From assembly GCA_021413665.1 (NCBI GenBank), contig JAIOPW010000119.1, positions 1-7,273 of the forward strand: a stretch of 7,273 nucleotides of DNA. The letters run 5' to 3'. This DNA is from Rhodocyclales bacterium (GTDB lineage Bacteria; Pseudomonadota; Gammaproteobacteria; Burkholderiales; Rhodocyclaceae). Each line of letters starts with the position of its first letter. The first letter of the stretch is position 1. A program made the translations under genes and the position numbers. Below the pieces are notes generated by a model. That model was given only the letters and a program-made list of their open reading frames with translations, was not told the DNA's origin and made no database searches. Shown one piece after another: positions 6,771 to 7,273 of the stretch.

Positions 6771-6845
6771 GGGCGGTTAACTCAGCGGTAGAGTGCCACC
6801 TTCACACGGTGGAAGCCACTGGTTCGATCCCAGTACCGCCCACCA
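6771..6845 (+). tRNA. tRNA-Val (anticodon CAC)
   Basis: A complete 75-base cloverleaf can be folded by eye. The acceptor stem GGGCGGT (6771-6777) pairs with ACCGCCC (6835-6841). The D stem is ACTC/GAGT. The anticodon stem CCACC/GGTGG encloses the loop TTCACAC, giving anticodon CAC, which reads GUG valine codons. A five-base variable loop is followed by the T arm ACTGG-TTCGATC-CCAGT. The discriminator is A and the CCA end is encoded (6843-6845). It is the only tRNA in the window. All stems pair fully, so it should be functional. Confidence 0.97.
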
Positions 6846-6850
6846 TCAAC

Positions 6851-6883
6851 AAGGGGATCAGGTTCGGGCCTGATCCCTTTTTT
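6851..6883 (+). terminator. Intrinsic terminator after tRNA-Val
   Basis: GGGATCAGG (6854-6862) and CCTGATCCC (6869-6877) form a perfect nine-pair stem with a six-base loop, followed by six T (6878-6883). The two A at 6851-6852 and the G at 6853 can extend pairing into the T tract. It begins six bases after the tRNA CCA end and should end the tRNA transcript. Confidence 0.88.
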
Positions 6884-6898
6884 GTTCGGACGTCCGAC

Positions 6899-7273
6899 AT
6901 GAAGACCCTTCTCGTCGTGTACCACTCGATGACCGGTGGCTCTGAACAGATGGCGCGTGCCGTGGTCGCGGGCGCGGCGGCCGAGGAAACCGTCGGCACC
7001 CGCCTGTTGCACGCCGCCGAGGCACATGCGACGGACGTGCTCGAAGCCGACGGCTATGTCTTCGCCACGCCGGAAAATCTCGCCGCGATTTCGGGCCTGA
7101 TGAAGGACTTCTTCGACCGCTGCTATTACCCCGCACTCGACCGGATCAGCGGCCGCCCCTATGCGGCGCTGGTCTGCGCCGGCAGCGACGGGCAGAACGC
7201 GGCGCGGCAGATCGAACGCATCGCCACGGGATGGCGCTTGCGCCGCGTTGCGGAGGCCATGATCACCTGCACC
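6899..7273 (+). CDS. Flavodoxin-like / NADPH-dependent FMN reductase family protein, 5' part
   Basis: An open frame runs from the ATG at 6899 to the window end without a stop (125 codons), so the C-terminus is missing. The start MKTLLVVYHSMTGGSEQMA fits a flavodoxin fold: a first beta strand followed by a phosphate-binding loop (about 9-17, HSMTGGSEQ) for FMN. Then come a strand with ATPENLAAISGLMKDFFDRCYY, resembling the second FMN-contact loop of WrbA-like proteins, and a strand LVCAGSDGQNAARQIERIATGW, typical of flavodoxin-family reductases. It probably binds FMN and transfers electrons from a nicotinamide donor; its substrate cannot be told. No clear Shine-Dalgarno is present. A 12-base palindrome (6886-6897) occupies that position, and the tRNA terminator ends only 15 bases before the ATG. 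Confidence 0.88.
   Translation, partial: MKTLLVVYHSMTGGSEQMARAVVAGAAAEETVGTRLLHAAEAHATDVLEADGYVFATPENLAAISGLMKDFFDRCYYPALDRISGRPYAALVCAGSDGQNAARQIERIATGWRLRRVAEAMITCT

Noticed and set aside
5430..6791. Long plus-strand open frame (453 codons) across gltX
   Set aside because: It is antisense to an intact, highly conserved gltX and has Arg/His/Val-rich composition without any recognisable domain: a shadow frame from high GC.

Overview
The window looks like an ordinary stretch of a high-GC betaproteobacterial chromosome. I infer something near the Rhodocyclales or Nitrosomonadales from the protein flavour, the GC-rich third codon positions and a CCA-encoding tRNA-Val; this is an impression, not a database result. 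Almost everything recognisable concerns translation: a release factor, two aminoacyl-tRNA synthetases, a wobble-uridine modification enzyme and a tRNA.

Left part (1-3685, plus strand): the 3' end of prfB (RF2), then lysS (lysyl-tRNA synthetase), then mnmC (bifunctional enzyme completing mnm5s2U34). lysS and mnmC overlap by four bases (ATGA), and the three genes read as one operon. MnmC acts on the wobble base of tRNA-Lys, tRNA-Glu and tRNA-Gln, so it is functionally close both to the LysRS it is coupled to and to the GluRS encoded further along.

Middle part (3686-5262): a plus-strand gene with a clear Shine-Dalgarno encodes a membrane-anchored glycine-zipper protein with a proline-rich linker. 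Facing it on the minus strand is a lipoprotein resembling an M48-type metalloprotease. Its reading frame ends in an Ala/Thr-rich tract. A further 60 codons of strongly coding-like sequence follow in another frame and run into the 3' end of the glycine-zipper gene. This suggests a frameshift, an internal deletion or a sequencing error, and it is the most interesting irregularity in the window.

Right part (5274-7273): gltX (glutamyl-tRNA synthetase, minus strand) lies 11 bp upstream of the lipoprotein gene. A divergent control region of about 100 bp separates gltX from tRNA-Val(CAC) on the plus strand. The tRNA is followed by a strong intrinsic terminator, then only 15 bases later by the start of a flavodoxin-like gene cut off by the window end.

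I see no CRISPR array, insertion sequence, phage gene, defence system or other clearly new multi-gene system. The findings are local oddities.
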